Positions 16,426 through 23,763 of a stretch of DNA of 64,000 nucleotides are shown here, piece after piece. The stretch is taken from positions 124,001-188,000 of the forward strand of contig CAVOGG010000011.1 of NCBI GenBank assembly GCA_963695175.1. Direction: 5' to 3'. The DNA comes from Fodinibacter sp963695175 (lineage in GTDB: Bacteria; Actinomycetota; Actinomycetes; Actinomycetales; Dermatophilaceae). The position numbers and the translations under genes were made by a program. The notes below the pieces were generated by a model. That model was not told the origin of the DNA. It made no database searches and worked only from the letters and a program-made list of their open reading frames with translations. Every line of letters begins with the position of its first letter. Position 1 is the first letter of the stretch.

Positions 16426-17805
16426 CTAGTTGTGTGCGTGGAGCGGTTTCCCGGCGAGCGCCAGGTGGGCCTCGCCGAGGGCCTCGTTCTGCGTCGGGTG
16501 CGCGTGCACGAGGGCTGCGACGTCCTCGGCGTGGGCCTCCCAGCCGACGATGAGCTGGGCCTCGCCGACCTGCTCGCCCATCCGGGAACCGACCATGTGG
16601 ATGCCGACGACGGGGCCGTCCTTGACCCGCACCAGCTTGACGAAGCCCTGGGTGCGCAGGATCTGCGACTTGCCGTTGCCGCCGAGGTTGTACTCGTAGC
16701 TCTCGACCTCGCCGTGGGCCTCGCGGGCCTGCTCCTCGGTGAGCCCCACCGAGGCGATCTCGGGCTCGCAGTAGGTGACTCGCGGGATGGTCGACTCGAC
16801 GACCGGTGCGGGGTTCAGCCCGGCGATGTCCTCGGCGACGAAGATGCCCTGCGCGAAGCCGCGGTGGGCGAGCTGCAGACCGGGCACGATGTCGCCCACG
16901 GCGTAGACCCCGTCGGCCGACGTGCGGCAGCGCTCGTCGGTGATGACGAACCCGCGGTCCAGCGTGACCCCGGCCTCCTCGTACCCCAGGCCGTCGGTGA
17001 CCGGGCCACGGCCCACCGCGACGAGGAGCAGGTCGGCGGTGAGCTCGTCGCCACCCTCGAGCCGAACCGTCACCGTGTCGCCGTCGACGCTCGCCGACTC
17101 GAACCGCACGCCGGTGCGGAAGGCGATGCCGCGCTTGCGGAACGCCCGCTCCAGCGCGGTGCTCACCGCGGGGTCCTCGGCCGCGACGAGCCGGGGGAGC
17201 GCCTCGATGATGGTGACCTCGGCCCCGAACGAGCGCATCACGGAGGCGAACTCGACGCCGATGACCCCGCCACCGAGCACGACCACGCGCTCGGGCACGG
17301 CATCGAGCGCGAGCGCGCCGTCGCTGGTGACGACCGGGCCGCCGAGCTCGAGGCCGGGCAGCGTGCGGGCGTACGAGCCGGTGGCCAGCACGACGTGCCG
17401 GCCGACGAGGCGTCGGTCGCCGACGACGACGGTGTGGTCGCCCTCGAGGCGGCCCGCGCCCTCGACGTAGTCGACCTTGCGGGAGGAGACCAGACCCTGC
17501 AGTCCCTTGTGCAGCCGGCCGACCACCCCCTCGCGGTATGTCGTCACCGCGGGCAGGTCGATGCCGTCGAGGGTGGCCCGCACCCCGAACCGGGAGGCCT
17601 CGCGCGCCGAGTCGGCGACCTCTGCCGCGTGCAGCAGCGCCTTGGTGGGGATGCAGCCGCGGTGCAGGCAGGTCCCCCCGAGGAGGTCCTTCTCGACGAG
17701 TGCGACGCTCATCCCGAGCTCGGCGGCCCGCAGCGCGCAGGCGTAGCCGCCGCTGCCTCCCCCGAGGACGACGACGTCATGGGTGGTCTCGGCGGTGGCC
17801 GGCAT
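16426..17805 (-). CDS. lpdA: Dihydrolipoamide dehydrogenase (E3)
   Basis: FAD-dependent reoxidation of dihydrolipoamide with NAD+ for the 2-oxoacid dehydrogenases and glycine cleavage. 459 residues: FAD fold DVVVLGGGSGGYACALRAAE, redox-active disulfide GGTCLHRGCIPTK, NAD-binding fold ERVVVLGGGVIGVEFASV, second FAD motif TSADGVYAVGDIV, and the catalytic C-terminal HAHPTQNEA. ATG 17805 follows GGGAG. The gene leads the operon lpdA - E2 - epimerase, with 39 bp to the E2 start. Confidence 0.95.
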   Translation of the reverse strand: MPATAETTHDVVVLGGGSGGYACALRAAELGMSVALVEKDLLGGTCLHRGCIPTKALLHAAEVADSAREASRFGVRATLDGIDLPAVTTYREGVVGRLHKGLQGLVSSRKVDYVEGAGRLEGDHTVVVGDRRLVGRHVVLATGSYARTLPGLELGGPVVTSDGALALDAVPERVVVLGGGVIGVEFASVMRSFGAEVTIIEALPRLVAAEDPAVSTALERAFRKRGIAFRTGVRFESASVDGDTVTVRLEGGDELTADLLLVAVGRGPVTDGLGYEEAGVTLDRGFVITDERCRTSADGVYAVGDIVPGLQLAHRGFAQGIFVAEDIAGLNPAPVVESTIPRVTYCEPEIASVGLTEEQAREAHGEVESYEYNLGGNGKSQILRTQGFVKLVRVKDGPVVGIHMVGSRMGEQVGEAQLIVGWEAHAEDVAALVHAHPTQNEALGEAHLALAGKPLHAHN

Positions 17806-17956
17806 CCCTGCTCCCTTGCTGTGGCGGTCGTGAGCGCCGGCGGCGGGTGGCCGTCCGGACGCTGCCCAGCATCTTGTCACTCCCGACGGGCCGCCCACAC
17901 ACCGCGCGCACCCACCGGGATGTCCCCGGCCGTCGAGAAGGCCGAGGTCCACGCCC

Positions 17957-17962
17957 TATCGT
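17957..17962 (+). promoter_or_regulatory. -10 element (TATCGT) of a leaderless start
   Basis: Six nucleotides before ATG 17969. Confidence 0.65.
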
Positions 17963-17968
17963 GTGCGC

Positions 17969-18292
17969 ATGGCGTGGTGGAGACGCGGGCACGCGAAGCA
18001 GGCCCCGCACGGCGGGGGAGACCTGGCGAGCGCGAAGGCCCACTTCGCGGACTTCATCGCGACCCGGCGCGGGGTGGAGGCGTACGTCGAGCCGGCCACC
18101 AACATCACGGCGACCACGGTGGTGCTCATCGCGCACGACGGCGAGTGGACCCGCCGGGCCCTTCCCTCGCGCCCCGCCGCCTTCGAGGTCGCGCGCTCGT
18201 TCGACATCCCCGTCTACGACGTCAACCTCACCGGCTACCCCGCGCGGATGCGCCAGTGGACCTCGCGCCAGCGCCGGCCCAAGGGGCGCTGA
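17969..18292 (+). CDS. Conserved small protein, function unknown
   Basis: 107 residues, soluble, beginning MAWWRRGHAK and ending in basic sequence (RQWTSRQRRPKGR). The middle (GVEAYVEPATNITATTVVLIAHDGEWTRRAL) looks like a compact alpha/beta fold. I recognise similar sequences as conserved in actinobacteria, sometimes labelled 'oxidoreductase' without evidence, but no catalytic motif is visible. ATG 17969 is chosen over GTG 17963 from the -10 spacing. The gene diverges from lpdA. Confidence 0.7.
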   Translation: MAWWRRGHAKQAPHGGGDLASAKAHFADFIATRRGVEAYVEPATNITATTVVLIAHDGEWTRRALPSRPAAFEVARSFDIPVYDVNLTGYPARMRQWTSRQRRPKGR

Positions 18293-18403
18293 CCGGCACC
18301 GACCGTGCCGCGTGGGCGACAACCGCGCGGCCAATCGGGTGGAGCAGGTGCCCTGCGTCTGCGAGGGTAGGCGGTGACCTGCCAGTCGACGGAAGGACTC
18401 ACG

Positions 18404-18598
18404 ATGTCAGCCCCGAAGAAGCCGCGACCCGCGGTCGACGACGAGGTGAAGGCGAAGTTCCGCGCGGCGCTGGACGCGAAGAAGTCGCACGGTGGTGCCG
18501 ACGTGTCCGACCACAGCGAGCACGCCAAGGTCGACCACGCCCACGGCCCCGAGGCCAGCGCGACGCAGCAGATGTTCCGCCGCAAGAGCGGCGGCTGA
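18404..18598 (+). CDS. DUF5302 domain protein
   Basis: 64 residues, highly charged: it begins MSAPKKPRPAVDDEVKAKFR, continues with a His/Asp-rich middle and ends QQMFRRKSGG. This matches the short actinobacterial DUF5302 family, of unknown role. The start ATG 18404 has GGAAGGA 6 nt upstream; an in-frame start at 18374 is less likely. A palindromic terminator follows. Confidence 0.8.
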   Translation: MSAPKKPRPAVDDEVKAKFRAALDAKKSHGGADVSDHSEHAKVDHAHGPEASATQQMFRRKSGG

Positions 18599-18622
18599 CC
18601 GCCCGGGAACCAGCCGACCAAC

Positions 18623-18680
18623 TGCGAGACACCCACCTCGAACGGGGCCTGAGAGCCCCTTCGCGGGTGGGTGTTTCGCA
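18623..18680. terminator. Long hairpin between DUF5302 gene and pepA
   Basis: TGCGAGACACCCACC (18623-18637) pairs with GGTGGGTGTTTCGCA (18666-18680) with one wobble; an inner GGGGC/GCCCC helix sits at the centre. It lies between convergent genes and can act on both. Confidence 0.75.
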
Positions 18681-18703
18681 TATGAGTCGGGCGTCGGCGA
18701 GGG

Positions 18704-20245
18704 TCAGCCGGCCGAGGACTCCACCAGGGTGAGCAGCGTGCCGACGCCGAAGCCGGTGCCGCCCTTGGGGTGGTGACCCTTGGGGCCCTTGTCGTTGAAG
18801 GCCGGGCCCGCGATGTCGACGTGCGCCCACGGGATGCCCTCGCCGACGAACTCCTTGAGGAACAGCCCGGCGGTGAGCATGCCGCCGTCGCGGTCGCCCT
18901 TGTGGGCGATGTCGGCGGTGGGGGTGTCGAGCTTGGCCCGCAGCGCGACCGGCAGCGGCATCGGCCAGGCGCCCTCGCCCGCCGCACCGGCCGCGTCGAC
19001 CACGCGGGAGCGGAAGTCGTCGTCGTTGGCCATGACGCCGGCGATGTCGGTGCCGAGCGCCACCACCTGGGCGCCGGTGAGGGTGGCGATGTCGACGACC
19101 CAGTCGGGGTGCTTCTCGCTGGCCAGGCACAGGCCGTCGCCCAGGACCATCCGGCCCTCGGCGTCGGTGTCGAGGATCTCGACGCTCGTGCCGTTGCGCA
19201 TCACCACGACGTCGCTGGGCCGCTGGGCCGTGCCGCTGGGCATGTTCTCGGCCAGGCAGAGGTAGCCGGTGACGGCCACCGGCAGCCCGAGCTCGGCGGC
19301 GGCGAGCACCGTCGCGGCGACGGCGGCCGCGCCGGCCATGTCGCACTTCATCGTGACCATGCCGGTTGCCGGCTTGATGTTCAGGCCGCCGGAGTCGAAC
19401 GTGATGCCCTTGCCCACCAGGGCCACCGAGGCCTTCGGGGTGGCCGGGGCGTACGACATGGTCACGATCCGCGGCGGGTTCACCGAGCCCTGGCCGACGC
19501 CGACGATGCCGCCGAAGCCGCCCTTGACGAGGGCCTTGTCGTCGAGCACCGAGACGGTGACCTTGGCGGGGGAGGCGGCGACCCGCTTCTTGACGTCGTC
19601 GGCGAACGACTGCGGGAACAGCACGTTCGGGGGCAGGTTCACCAGGTCGCGGGCCCAGTCGCGAGCGGCACCGAGCACCGCCGCGCGCGCGACGACGTCC
19701 CTGGCGGCCTTGCCCTGGCCGGCGCCCGAGACGACTTGCACCCGCGGGCCGGCACCGTTGGTCGCCGCCGCCTTGGCGGAGGACCGCAGGCCCGTGCCGC
19801 GGCGGGCGCCGAGGGGAGTGGACTTGTCGTAGGCGTAGCACCCCGCGTAGGCACCGTCGGCGACGGCCGACAGGCTCTCGAGGTCGGGCGTCGGCAGGGC
19901 GACGGCGACGCTGCGCTTGCCGCGGACGCTGCGCAGGGCGGCCCCGGCGGCCGACCGCAGTGCGGCGTGCGGGTAGGTCGAGCGGCGCGACGTGCCGTCG
20001 CCCAGCCCGGTGACGACCACCGAGGTGGCCTTGACTCCTGGCACCGCGACGACCCGCACCACCTCGTCGGCCTTGCCGGTGGCCTCGACGTCGGAGAGCA
20101 CCGCCTGCAGGTGCACCACGGCCTTGCGGGGCAGGTGGTGCCCGGTCGCGAGGTCGGCGCCGTCGGGGGTTTGCACCGAGCCGACCACCAGGGTGTCGAC
20201 GGCGAGCTCGGCGGGGGGGCGGGTGGTGAGTGCGACAGAGGTCAT
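18704..20245 (-). CDS. pepA: Leucyl aminopeptidase, family M17
   Basis: Cytosolic metalloaminopeptidase releasing N-terminal residues, hexameric in the family. 513 residues; metal and catalytic motifs are GKGITFDSGGLNIKP, MKCDMAGAA, and DTDAEGRMVLGD. The family signature is usually NTDAEGR; here the first residue is Asp rather than Asn, a mild change that leaves the metal-binding Asp and Glu. The start ATG 20245 is leaderless (TAGTCT 6 nt upstream). It diverges from gcvT with 55 bp between the start codons. Confidence 0.93.
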   Translation of the reverse strand: MTSVALTTRPPAELAVDTLVVGSVQTPDGADLATGHHLPRKAVVHLQAVLSDVEATGKADEVVRVVAVPGVKATSVVVTGLGDGTSRRSTYPHAALRSAAGAALRSVRGKRSVAVALPTPDLESLSAVADGAYAGCYAYDKSTPLGARRGTGLRSSAKAAATNGAGPRVQVVSGAGQGKAARDVVARAAVLGAARDWARDLVNLPPNVLFPQSFADDVKKRVAASPAKVTVSVLDDKALVKGGFGGIVGVGQGSVNPPRIVTMSYAPATPKASVALVGKGITFDSGGLNIKPATGMVTMKCDMAGAAAVAATVLAAAELGLPVAVTGYLCLAENMPSGTAQRPSDVVVMRNGTSVEILDTDAEGRMVLGDGLCLASEKHPDWVVDIATLTGAQVVALGTDIAGVMANDDDFRSRVVDAAGAAGEGAWPMPLPVALRAKLDTPTADIAHKGDRDGGMLTAGLFLKEFVGEGIPWAHVDIAGPAFNDKGPKGHHPKGGTGFGVGTLLTLVESSAG

Positions 20246-20251
20246 GCGGGC

Positions 20252-20257
20252 AGACTA
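20252..20257 (-). promoter_or_regulatory. -10 element (TAGTCT) of leaderless pepA
   Basis: TAGTCT on the minus strand, 6 nt before ATG 20245. Confidence 0.65.
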
Positions 20258-20287
20258 TCGACCGCGGGCCGACCCGGCCGCACGCGG

Positions 20288-20293
20288 TAACGT
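20288..20293 (+). promoter_or_regulatory. -10 element (TAACGT) of leaderless gcvT
   Basis: Seven nucleotides before ATG 20301. With the transcript starting at the ATG there is no room for a glycine riboswitch. Confidence 0.65.
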
Positions 20294-20300
20294 GCCGACC

Positions 20301-21404
20301 ATGACCGAGCTGCTGCACTCACCGCTCCACGACCGGCACCTCGCCCTCGGCGCCAAGATGGCCGACTTCGGGGGCTGGTCGATGCCCATCGAGTACCCCG
20401 GTGGTGGCGTGGTCGCCGAGCACACTGCCGTCCGCGAGCGGGTCGGCATCTTCGACGTCTCGCACCTGGGCAAGGCGCGGGTCTCCGGCCCGGGCGCCGC
20501 CGACTTCGTCAACTCCTGCTTCACCAACGACCTGCGGCGGATCGGACCGGGGCAGGCTCAGTACACGATGTGCTGCACCGAGACCGGCGGAGTCGTCGAC
20601 GACCTGATCCAGTACCTGCGCTCGGACGACGACGTCTTCCTCATCCCGAACGCCGCGAACACGGCCAAGGTCGTCGAGCTGCTCGCGGCCGCCGCGCCGG
20701 AGGGCATCACCGTCGAGAACCTGCACGACCGGTACGGCGTCATCGCGGTGCAGGGCCCGCGCTCGGACGAGGTGCTGCGCGGTCTCGGCTTCCCGGTCGA
20801 CCACGACTACATGAGCTTCGTCGAGACCGACTGGGAGGGGCTGCCGGTCATCGTCTGCCGCACCGGATACACCGGCGAGCGCGGCTACGAGATCGTGCCG
20901 CCGTGGGACGTCGCCGGGTCGGTGTGGGACGCCCTCGCCGCAGCGGTCGCGGCCGAGGGCGGGCTGGTCGCCGGGTTGGGCGCCCGCGACACGCTGCGCA
21001 CCGAGATGGGCTACCCGCTGCACGGCAACGACCTCTCGCTCGACATCACCCCGGTGATGGCCGGCGCCGCCTGGGCCGTCGGCTGGGACAAGCCGCAGTT
21101 CTGGGGCCGTGAGGCCCTCACCGCCGAGCGGGCAGCCAAGCAGTCACGGCTGATGCGCGGGCTCGTGGTGAGCGGGCGCGGCATCCCGCGGTCGCACTGC
21201 GCGGTCAAGGACGCGACCGGCGCGGTCGTCGGCGAGGTCACCTCCGGCACGTTCTCGCCGACCCGGCGCCAGGGCGTCGCGCTGGCGCTGCTCGACCGGT
21301 CGGTGACCCTCGGCGACGACGTCGTGGTCGACGTGCGCGGCCGTGACGTCGCCGCGACCGTGTCGAAACCGCCGTTCGTCGAGGTCGGGGTGCGCGAGAA
21401 GTGA
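20301..21404 (+). CDS. gcvT: Aminomethyltransferase, T-protein of glycine cleavage
   Basis: Transfers the aminomethyl carbon from GcvH lipoyl-arm to tetrahydrofolate, releasing ammonia. 367 residues, the usual length. Family blocks: PLHDRHLALGAKMADFGGWSMP, EHTAVRERVGIFDVSHLGK (folate-site Asp), RTGYTGERGYEIV, GLGARDTLRTEMGYPLHGND. An upstream extension of the frame is unsupported; ATG 20301 has TAACGT 7 nt upstream. gcvH and gcvP are not in the window; the lipoylation genes lipA/lipB are. Confidence 0.95.
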   Translation: MTELLHSPLHDRHLALGAKMADFGGWSMPIEYPGGGVVAEHTAVRERVGIFDVSHLGKARVSGPGAADFVNSCFTNDLRRIGPGQAQYTMCCTETGGVVDDLIQYLRSDDDVFLIPNAANTAKVVELLAAAAPEGITVENLHDRYGVIAVQGPRSDEVLRGLGFPVDHDYMSFVETDWEGLPVIVCRTGYTGERGYEIVPPWDVAGSVWDALAAAVAAEGGLVAGLGARDTLRTEMGYPLHGNDLSLDITPVMAGAAWAVGWDKPQFWGREALTAERAAKQSRLMRGLVVSGRGIPRSHCAVKDATGAVVGEVTSGTFSPTRRQGVALALLDRSVTLGDDVVVDVRGRDVAATVSKPPFVEVGVREK

Positions 21405-21616
21405 GCGAGCAGTGGACCTGGACCTACCAGGGCCCCGACGGCTCCGCGATGCCGGCGGAGGGCTTGGGCGAGACGGCGTTCCCGACCCAGTCCGACGCAG
21501 AGTCGTGGTTCGGCGAGGTGTGGCACGACCTGTCCGCGGCCGGCGTGGCAGCGGTGACCCTGCACCGTGACGGGCAGAAGGTCTACGGGCCGATGAGCCT
21601 CGAGGGCCCGGCCTGA
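21401..21616 (+). CDS. Small conserved protein coupled to gcvT
   Basis: 71 residues, acidic, rich in Trp near the start (MSEQWTWTYQGPDGSAMP), then SDAESWFGEVWHDLSAAGVAAVTLHRDGQKVYGPMSL. GTG 21401 overlaps the gcvT stop (GTGA), so it is translationally coupled. It looks like a compact soluble fold with no catalytic motif. I do not recognise a named family; similar small proteins appear beside gcvT in related actinobacteria (memory, moderate certainty). Confidence 0.75.
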   Translation: MSEQWTWTYQGPDGSAMPAEGLGETAFPTQSDAESWFGEVWHDLSAAGVAAVTLHRDGQKVYGPMSLEGPA

Positions 21617-21633
21617 CCGTCGGCCGGACGGTC
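21615..21633. terminator. Hairpin at the end of the gcvT operon
   Basis: GACCGTC and GACGGTC pair around a 5-nt loop, beginning on the stop codon; a larger GCCTGACCG/CGGTCAGGC pair (21611-21653) encloses it and reaches the DUF3043 stop, so it may terminate both convergent genes. Confidence 0.6.
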
Positions 21634-21647
21634 GCTCACGACACCGG

Positions 21648-22229
21648 TCAGGCGGGGTACTCGCCGCGCTTGACCTGCGGGCGCGGCATCCGCGAGCGGC
21701 GCATCTGGAAGGCGCGCATCGCGGCGTACATGCCGTTGCCCTTGGTGGACGCGGCCTCCTCGCCGAACTTCGCGGCGACCTTCTTGCGCACGCTGCGGTA
21801 CATCAGGAAGGTGTCGACCACGGCGGTGAGCAGCACGGCGTAGGTGAGGATCGTGACGAAGAACAAGATGGTGCTCGTGCGCATGAAGCTCAGCGCCAGC
21901 ACGATGAGCATCACCGGCAGCATGAACTCGGCGAGGTTGCGGCGGGCGTCGATGTAGTCGCGCATGTACCGGCGCACCGGGCCCTTGTCACGCGTCGGGA
22001 GCCCGGAGTCGTCACCGCTGATCATCGCCTGGCGGGTCTTGGCCATCTGCTCGTTGCGCTTGGCCTTGTCGATCTGCTTGGCCTGCTTGCGGTCGGCGAC
22101 GACCAGCGGCTGGCGCCGCGCCGCCTCCTGGTCCTTGCGCTTTGGCGTGGGCTTGTTCTTGGCCCCGTCGCGCTGAGGGTGGAGCTCGTCGACGAGCTGA
22201 TCGTTGGTGGTCTTGCTGCGTCCGAACAC
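21648..22229 (-). CDS. DUF3043 membrane protein
   Basis: 193 residues. A long charged N-terminal region (about 1-85, Lys/Arg/Gln-rich, including KQAKQIDKAKRNEQMAKTRQ, coiled-coil-like) leads to RDKGPVRRYMRDYIDARRN, two adjacent helices (about 107-125 and 128-148) and a basic tail. This is the actinobacterial DUF3043 pattern; function unknown. GTG 22229 is leaderless (TACAGT 6 nt upstream). It diverges from the M20 peptidase gene. Confidence 0.83.
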   Translation of the reverse strand: MFGRSKTTNDQLVDELHPQRDGAKNKPTPKRKDQEAARRQPLVVADRKQAKQIDKAKRNEQMAKTRQAMISGDDSGLPTRDKGPVRRYMRDYIDARRNLAEFMLPVMLIVLALSFMRTSTILFFVTILTYAVLLTAVVDTFLMYRSVRKKVAAKFGEEAASTKGNGMYAAMRAFQMRRSRMPRPQVKRGEYPA

Positions 22230-22235
22230 GTCACC

Positions 22236-22241
22236 ACTGTA
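22236..22241 (-). promoter_or_regulatory. -10 element (TACAGT) of leaderless DUF3043 gene
   Basis: TACAGT on the minus strand, 6 nt before GTG 22229. Confidence 0.6.
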
Positions 22242-22297
22242 AGCGCTGGCAGCCGGATGCCGTGCACGGGCAGCGCGCCGTCGCCCGCCCCCGTGGG

Positions 22298-22303
22298 TAG
22301 GGT
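22298..22303 (+). promoter_or_regulatory. -10 element (TAGGGT) of leaderless M20 peptidase gene
   Basis: Seven nucleotides before GTG 22311. Confidence 0.65.
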
Positions 22304-22310
22304 CGGGCGG

Positions 22311-23672
22311 GTGACCGACGTGCTCTCCACAGACCAGATCTCCGCCCTCCGCGACCGGGTCGCCGCCCTGATGCCGGCCGTCCGCGACGACCTCGAGGCA
22401 CTCACCCGCATCCCGAGCGTCAGCCTCGACGCGTTCGACCAGTCGCACGTCGAGGCCAGCGCCGAGGCGACCGCTGCCCTGCTGCGCGCCGAGGGGCTCG
22501 AGGTCGAGATCGTGCGCGAGGGCGGCCGTCCCGCCGTGATCGGGCACGCCGACGGGCCGCCCGGCTCGCGCACCGTCATGCTCTACGCGCACCACGACGT
22601 GCAGCCGCCCGGCGACGAGGCGCTGTGGGACAGCCCGCCCTTCGAGCCCACCGAGCGGGGCGGGCGGCTCTACGGCCGCGGCGCCGCCGACGACAAGGCC
22701 GGCGTCATGGCCCACGTCGCGGCGCTGCGCGCCCACTCCGGGGCGCTCCCCGTCGGGGTGACGGTCTTCGTCGAGGGCGAGGAGGAGATCGGCTCCGACT
22801 CGCTGGCCACCATCCTCGAGCGGCACGGCGAGAAGCTGCGGGCCGATGCCATCGTGCTGGCCGACTCCACCAACTGGGCGATCGGCGAGCCGGCGCTCAC
22901 GACGACGCTGCGCGGCATGGTCCGGGTCGTCGTCACGGTGACCACGCTCGACCACGGCATCCACTCCGGCATGTTCGGCGGGGCCGTGCCCGATGCGCTC
23001 ACCGTGCTCGTGCGGGTGCTCGCGAGCCTGCACGACGACGAGGGCGAGGTCGCGGTCGCCGGCCTGAAGTCGGGGGTCGCCGCCGACCTCGACTACGACG
23101 AGGCCCGGCTGCGCGACGAGTCGGGGCTGCTCGACGGGGTCTCCACGATCGGCACCGGGTCGCTGCTCTCCCGGATCTGGACCAAGCCGTCGATCACGAC
23201 CATCGGCATCGACGCGCCGTCGGTGGCGACCTCGTCGAACACCTTGGTGCCGAGTGCCGCCGCGAAGATCTCGATGCGCCTGGCGCCCGACGAGCACGAC
23301 ATGGACGCGTTCGCGCTGCTGCGGGCCCACCTCCTCGAGCACACCCCGTGGGGCGCGCGGGTCGAGGTGACCCTCGACGACCGCGGGCTCGGCTTCTCCG
23401 CCGACGCGCAGGGGCCGGTCTACGACCAGGCCCGGGCGGCCTTCCACGACGCGTGGGGCGTCGAGCCGGTCGACATCGGGGTCGGCGGCTCGATCCCGTT
23501 CGTCGCCGCCTTTGCCGAGCAGTTCCCGGATGCCGCCATCCTCGTCACCGGGGTCGAGGACCCCGACGCGCGGGCGCACGGTGCCAACGAGTCGCTTCAC
23601 CTGGGTGAGTTCGAGAAGGTCTGCGTGGCCGAAGCCCTGCTCCTGGCCCGTCTCGGCGCGCTGCCGGGCTGA
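22311..23672 (+). CDS. M20 family dipeptidase
   Basis: 453 residues, zinc exopeptidase. Metal ligands are visible in MLYAHHDVQPPG (His-x-Asp), GRGAADDKAGVMAH (bridging Asp), FVEGEEEIGSDS (catalytic and ligand Glu) and the C-terminal VTGVEDPDARAHGANESLHL (His). A dimerisation 'lid' domain sits around residues 200-310. The family hydrolyses dipeptides; the specific substrate is unknown. The start is set by the -10 spacing at GTG 22311. A LuxR regulator gene follows 91 bp downstream with its own promoter. Confidence 0.9.
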   Translation: MTDVLSTDQISALRDRVAALMPAVRDDLEALTRIPSVSLDAFDQSHVEASAEATAALLRAEGLEVEIVREGGRPAVIGHADGPPGSRTVMLYAHHDVQPPGDEALWDSPPFEPTERGGRLYGRGAADDKAGVMAHVAALRAHSGALPVGVTVFVEGEEEIGSDSLATILERHGEKLRADAIVLADSTNWAIGEPALTTTLRGMVRVVVTVTTLDHGIHSGMFGGAVPDALTVLVRVLASLHDDEGEVAVAGLKSGVAADLDYDEARLRDESGLLDGVSTIGTGSLLSRIWTKPSITTIGIDAPSVATSSNTLVPSAAAKISMRLAPDEHDMDAFALLRAHLLEHTPWGARVEVTLDDRGLGFSADAQGPVYDQARAAFHDAWGVEPVDIGVGGSIPFVAAFAEQFPDAAILVTGVEDPDARAHGANESLHLGEFEKVCVAEALLLARLGALPG

Positions 23673-23751
23673 GGGGAAGGCCCGTGGCCGGCCCTCGGTC
23701 CAGGGGCGGTGCCCACCCGAAAGGGGTGACCTCGGCACAAGGGTGCGCTCC

Positions 23752-23757
23752 TAGACT
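23752..23757 (+). promoter_or_regulatory. -10 element (TAGACT) of leaderless LuxR-type regulator
   Basis: Six nucleotides before GTG 23764. Confidence 0.65.
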
Positions 23758-23763
23758 CAGCGC

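Noticed and set aside
16411..18732. A 773-codon plus-strand frame across lpdA
   Set aside because: Antisense shadow of lpdA that also runs through two small genes in the wrong frame.
20288..20300. Glycine riboswitch before gcvT
   Set aside because: The -10 element lies 7 nt before the ATG, leaving no leader, and pepA diverges 55 bp away.
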